From Limosilactobacillus caccae (GTDB taxonomy: Bacteria; Bacillota; Bacilli; Lactobacillales; Lactobacillaceae): a stretch of 64,000 nt of DNA. The notes below the pieces were generated by a model. That model did not search any database and was not told the origin of the DNA. It saw nothing but the letters and a program-made list of their open reading frames with translations. The translations under genes were made by a program, and so were the position numbers. Shown piece after piece: positions 63,478 to 64,000 of this stretch; positions within the stretch are counted from its first letter, which is position 1; every line of letters begins with the position of its first letter. Location: the NCBI RefSeq assembly GCF_900156885.1, contig NZ_FTOY01000010.1, positions 372,001 through 436,000 on the forward strand. The letters run 5' to 3'.

Positions 63478-63930
63478 ATGAAAGTTATTTTTATGCAAGA
63501 CGTACGTGGCCGTGGTAAGCGGGGCCAAGTTAAAGACGTTCCTGACGGTTATGCCCAAAACTTCTTAATCAAGCGGGGCTTGGCAAAACAAGCCACTAAG
63601 GCTGCGATGAGCCAGTTAAAGGGGCAACAACGGGCTGAAGAAAAGCACGCGGCCGAAGAATTTGCGGAAGCTAAACGGATGAAGAAGATTTTAGAGGCTG
63701 ATGACACAGTTGTTGAATTGAGTGGGAAGGCCGGAACAGATGGCCGGATGTTTGGTTCAATTTCAACGAAGCAGATTGCGACAGCTTTGCAGAAGCAGTT
63801 TGACTTGAAGATCGACAAGCGCAAGATTGAATTAGCAGCGCCAATCAAGGCCCTGGGTTACGTTAATGTGCCAATCAAGCTGCACCCGCAAGTAGAAGCA
63901 ACAATTAGCGTGCACATCGCGGAAAAGTAA
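63478..63930 (+). CDS. rplI: Ribosomal protein L9
   Basis: This is a 150-residue large-subunit protein with two domains joined by a long helix: MKVIFMQDVRGRGKRGQVKD and PDGYAQNFLIKRGLAKQAT, then the C-terminal FGSISTKQIATALQKQF. The ATG at 63478 is chosen because GAGGAG lies just upstream. It follows gdpP by 5 bases. Confidence 0.97.
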   Translation: MKVIFMQDVRGRGKRGQVKDVPDGYAQNFLIKRGLAKQATKAAMSQLKGQQRAEEKHAAEEFAEAKRMKKILEADDTVVELSGKAGTDGRMFGSISTKQIATALQKQFDLKIDKRKIELAAPIKALGYVNVPIKLHPQVEATISVHIAEK

Positions 63931-63952
63931 TGATTTAAGGAGCGGTATCGCC

Positions 63953-64000
63953 ATGGATAATGCACCAGTGCAAGAAGAGCCACGCGATATAGAAGCCGAA
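63953..64000 (+). CDS. dnaB: Replicative DNA helicase DnaB (5' end only)
   Basis: Only 16 codons are visible (MDNAPVQEEPRDIEAE), cut by the window edge. AAGGAG precedes the ATG. The helicase gene always follows rplI in this gene order, and the start resembles other lactobacillar DnaB (DnaC) proteins. The call rests mostly on context. Confidence 0.75.
   Translation, partial: MDNAPVQEEPRDIEAE

Noticed and set aside
1-64000. CRISPR arrays, tRNA or rRNA genes, insertion sequences
   Set aside because: No regular spaced repeats, cloverleaf-type sequences or transposase reading frames were recognised by eye; a tRNA scan would settle the second point.

Overview
The window is the replication-origin region of a low- to mid-GC lactic acid bacterium, most likely a Limosilactobacillus or close relative (L. 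fermentum / oris / mucosae type). This is inferred from the dnaA-dnaN-yaaA-recF-gyrB-gyrA-rpsF-ssb-rpsR-gdpP-rplI-dnaB order, the rpmH-rnpA-yidC-jag-mnmE-mnmG order on the other side of the origin, the cytosolic peptidase set (PepC, PepN, PepD), T-box control, TTG/GTG starts and a D-aspartate-ligase-like cell-wall gene. No tRNA, rRNA, CRISPR array or intact insertion sequence was seen.

Layout. 1-3666 (minus): phosphate uptake operon pstS-pstC-pstA-pstB-phoU, with a divergent OmpR-type regulator (3781) and a three-copy TGTAAA (Pho-box-like) array between them. 4.5-7.3 kb: dipeptidase, XRE regulator and DUF554 membrane protein. 7.3-10.1 kb: a T-box leader in front of a truncated methionine-synthase-like gene, broken at about 8172 by a visibly AT-rich island. 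The island carries two paralogous membrane-anchored proteins and two related small basic membrane proteins, one decayed and one truncated. 10.3-18.3 kb: cytochrome b5-like protein, BioY, two SDR-type proteins, two HxlR regulators, a nitroreductase, two transporters and PepC. 18.5-25.1 kb: PepN, FolT, a GNAT, and a T-box-controlled asnA-asnS operon.

25.2-29.4 kb: a DUF2975/XRE pair with a repeat-built promoter, a Fic protein and asparaginase. 29.4-37.5 kb: choloylglycine-hydrolase-family enzyme, DUF1002 secreted protein, zinc alcohol dehydrogenase under a textbook 19-bp-spacer MerR-type promoter, a hydrolase/acetyltransferase operon opposite a LysR regulator, and a flavodoxin-MerR pair. 37.7-44.6 kb: hpt, a PepSY protein, signal peptidase I, and a peptidoglycan module (D-Asp ligase-like, MurE, AsnB-type amidotransferase).

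44.8-50.6 kb (minus): mnmG, mnmE, jag, yidC, rnpA, rpmH. 50.6-52.6 kb: a bipartite oriC with DnaA boxes on both sides of dnaA and a DnaA-trio-like unwinding element before dnaN. 52.6-64 kb (plus): replication, topology, ribosomal and c-di-AMP genes, ending inside dnaB. Genes on either side of the origin mostly read away from it. The main biological themes are phosphate sensing by a receiver lacking its usual catalytic residues, redox/electrophile response regulators with shared TTAC-N-GTAA dyads, asparagine metabolism, and cross-bridge cell-wall synthesis.
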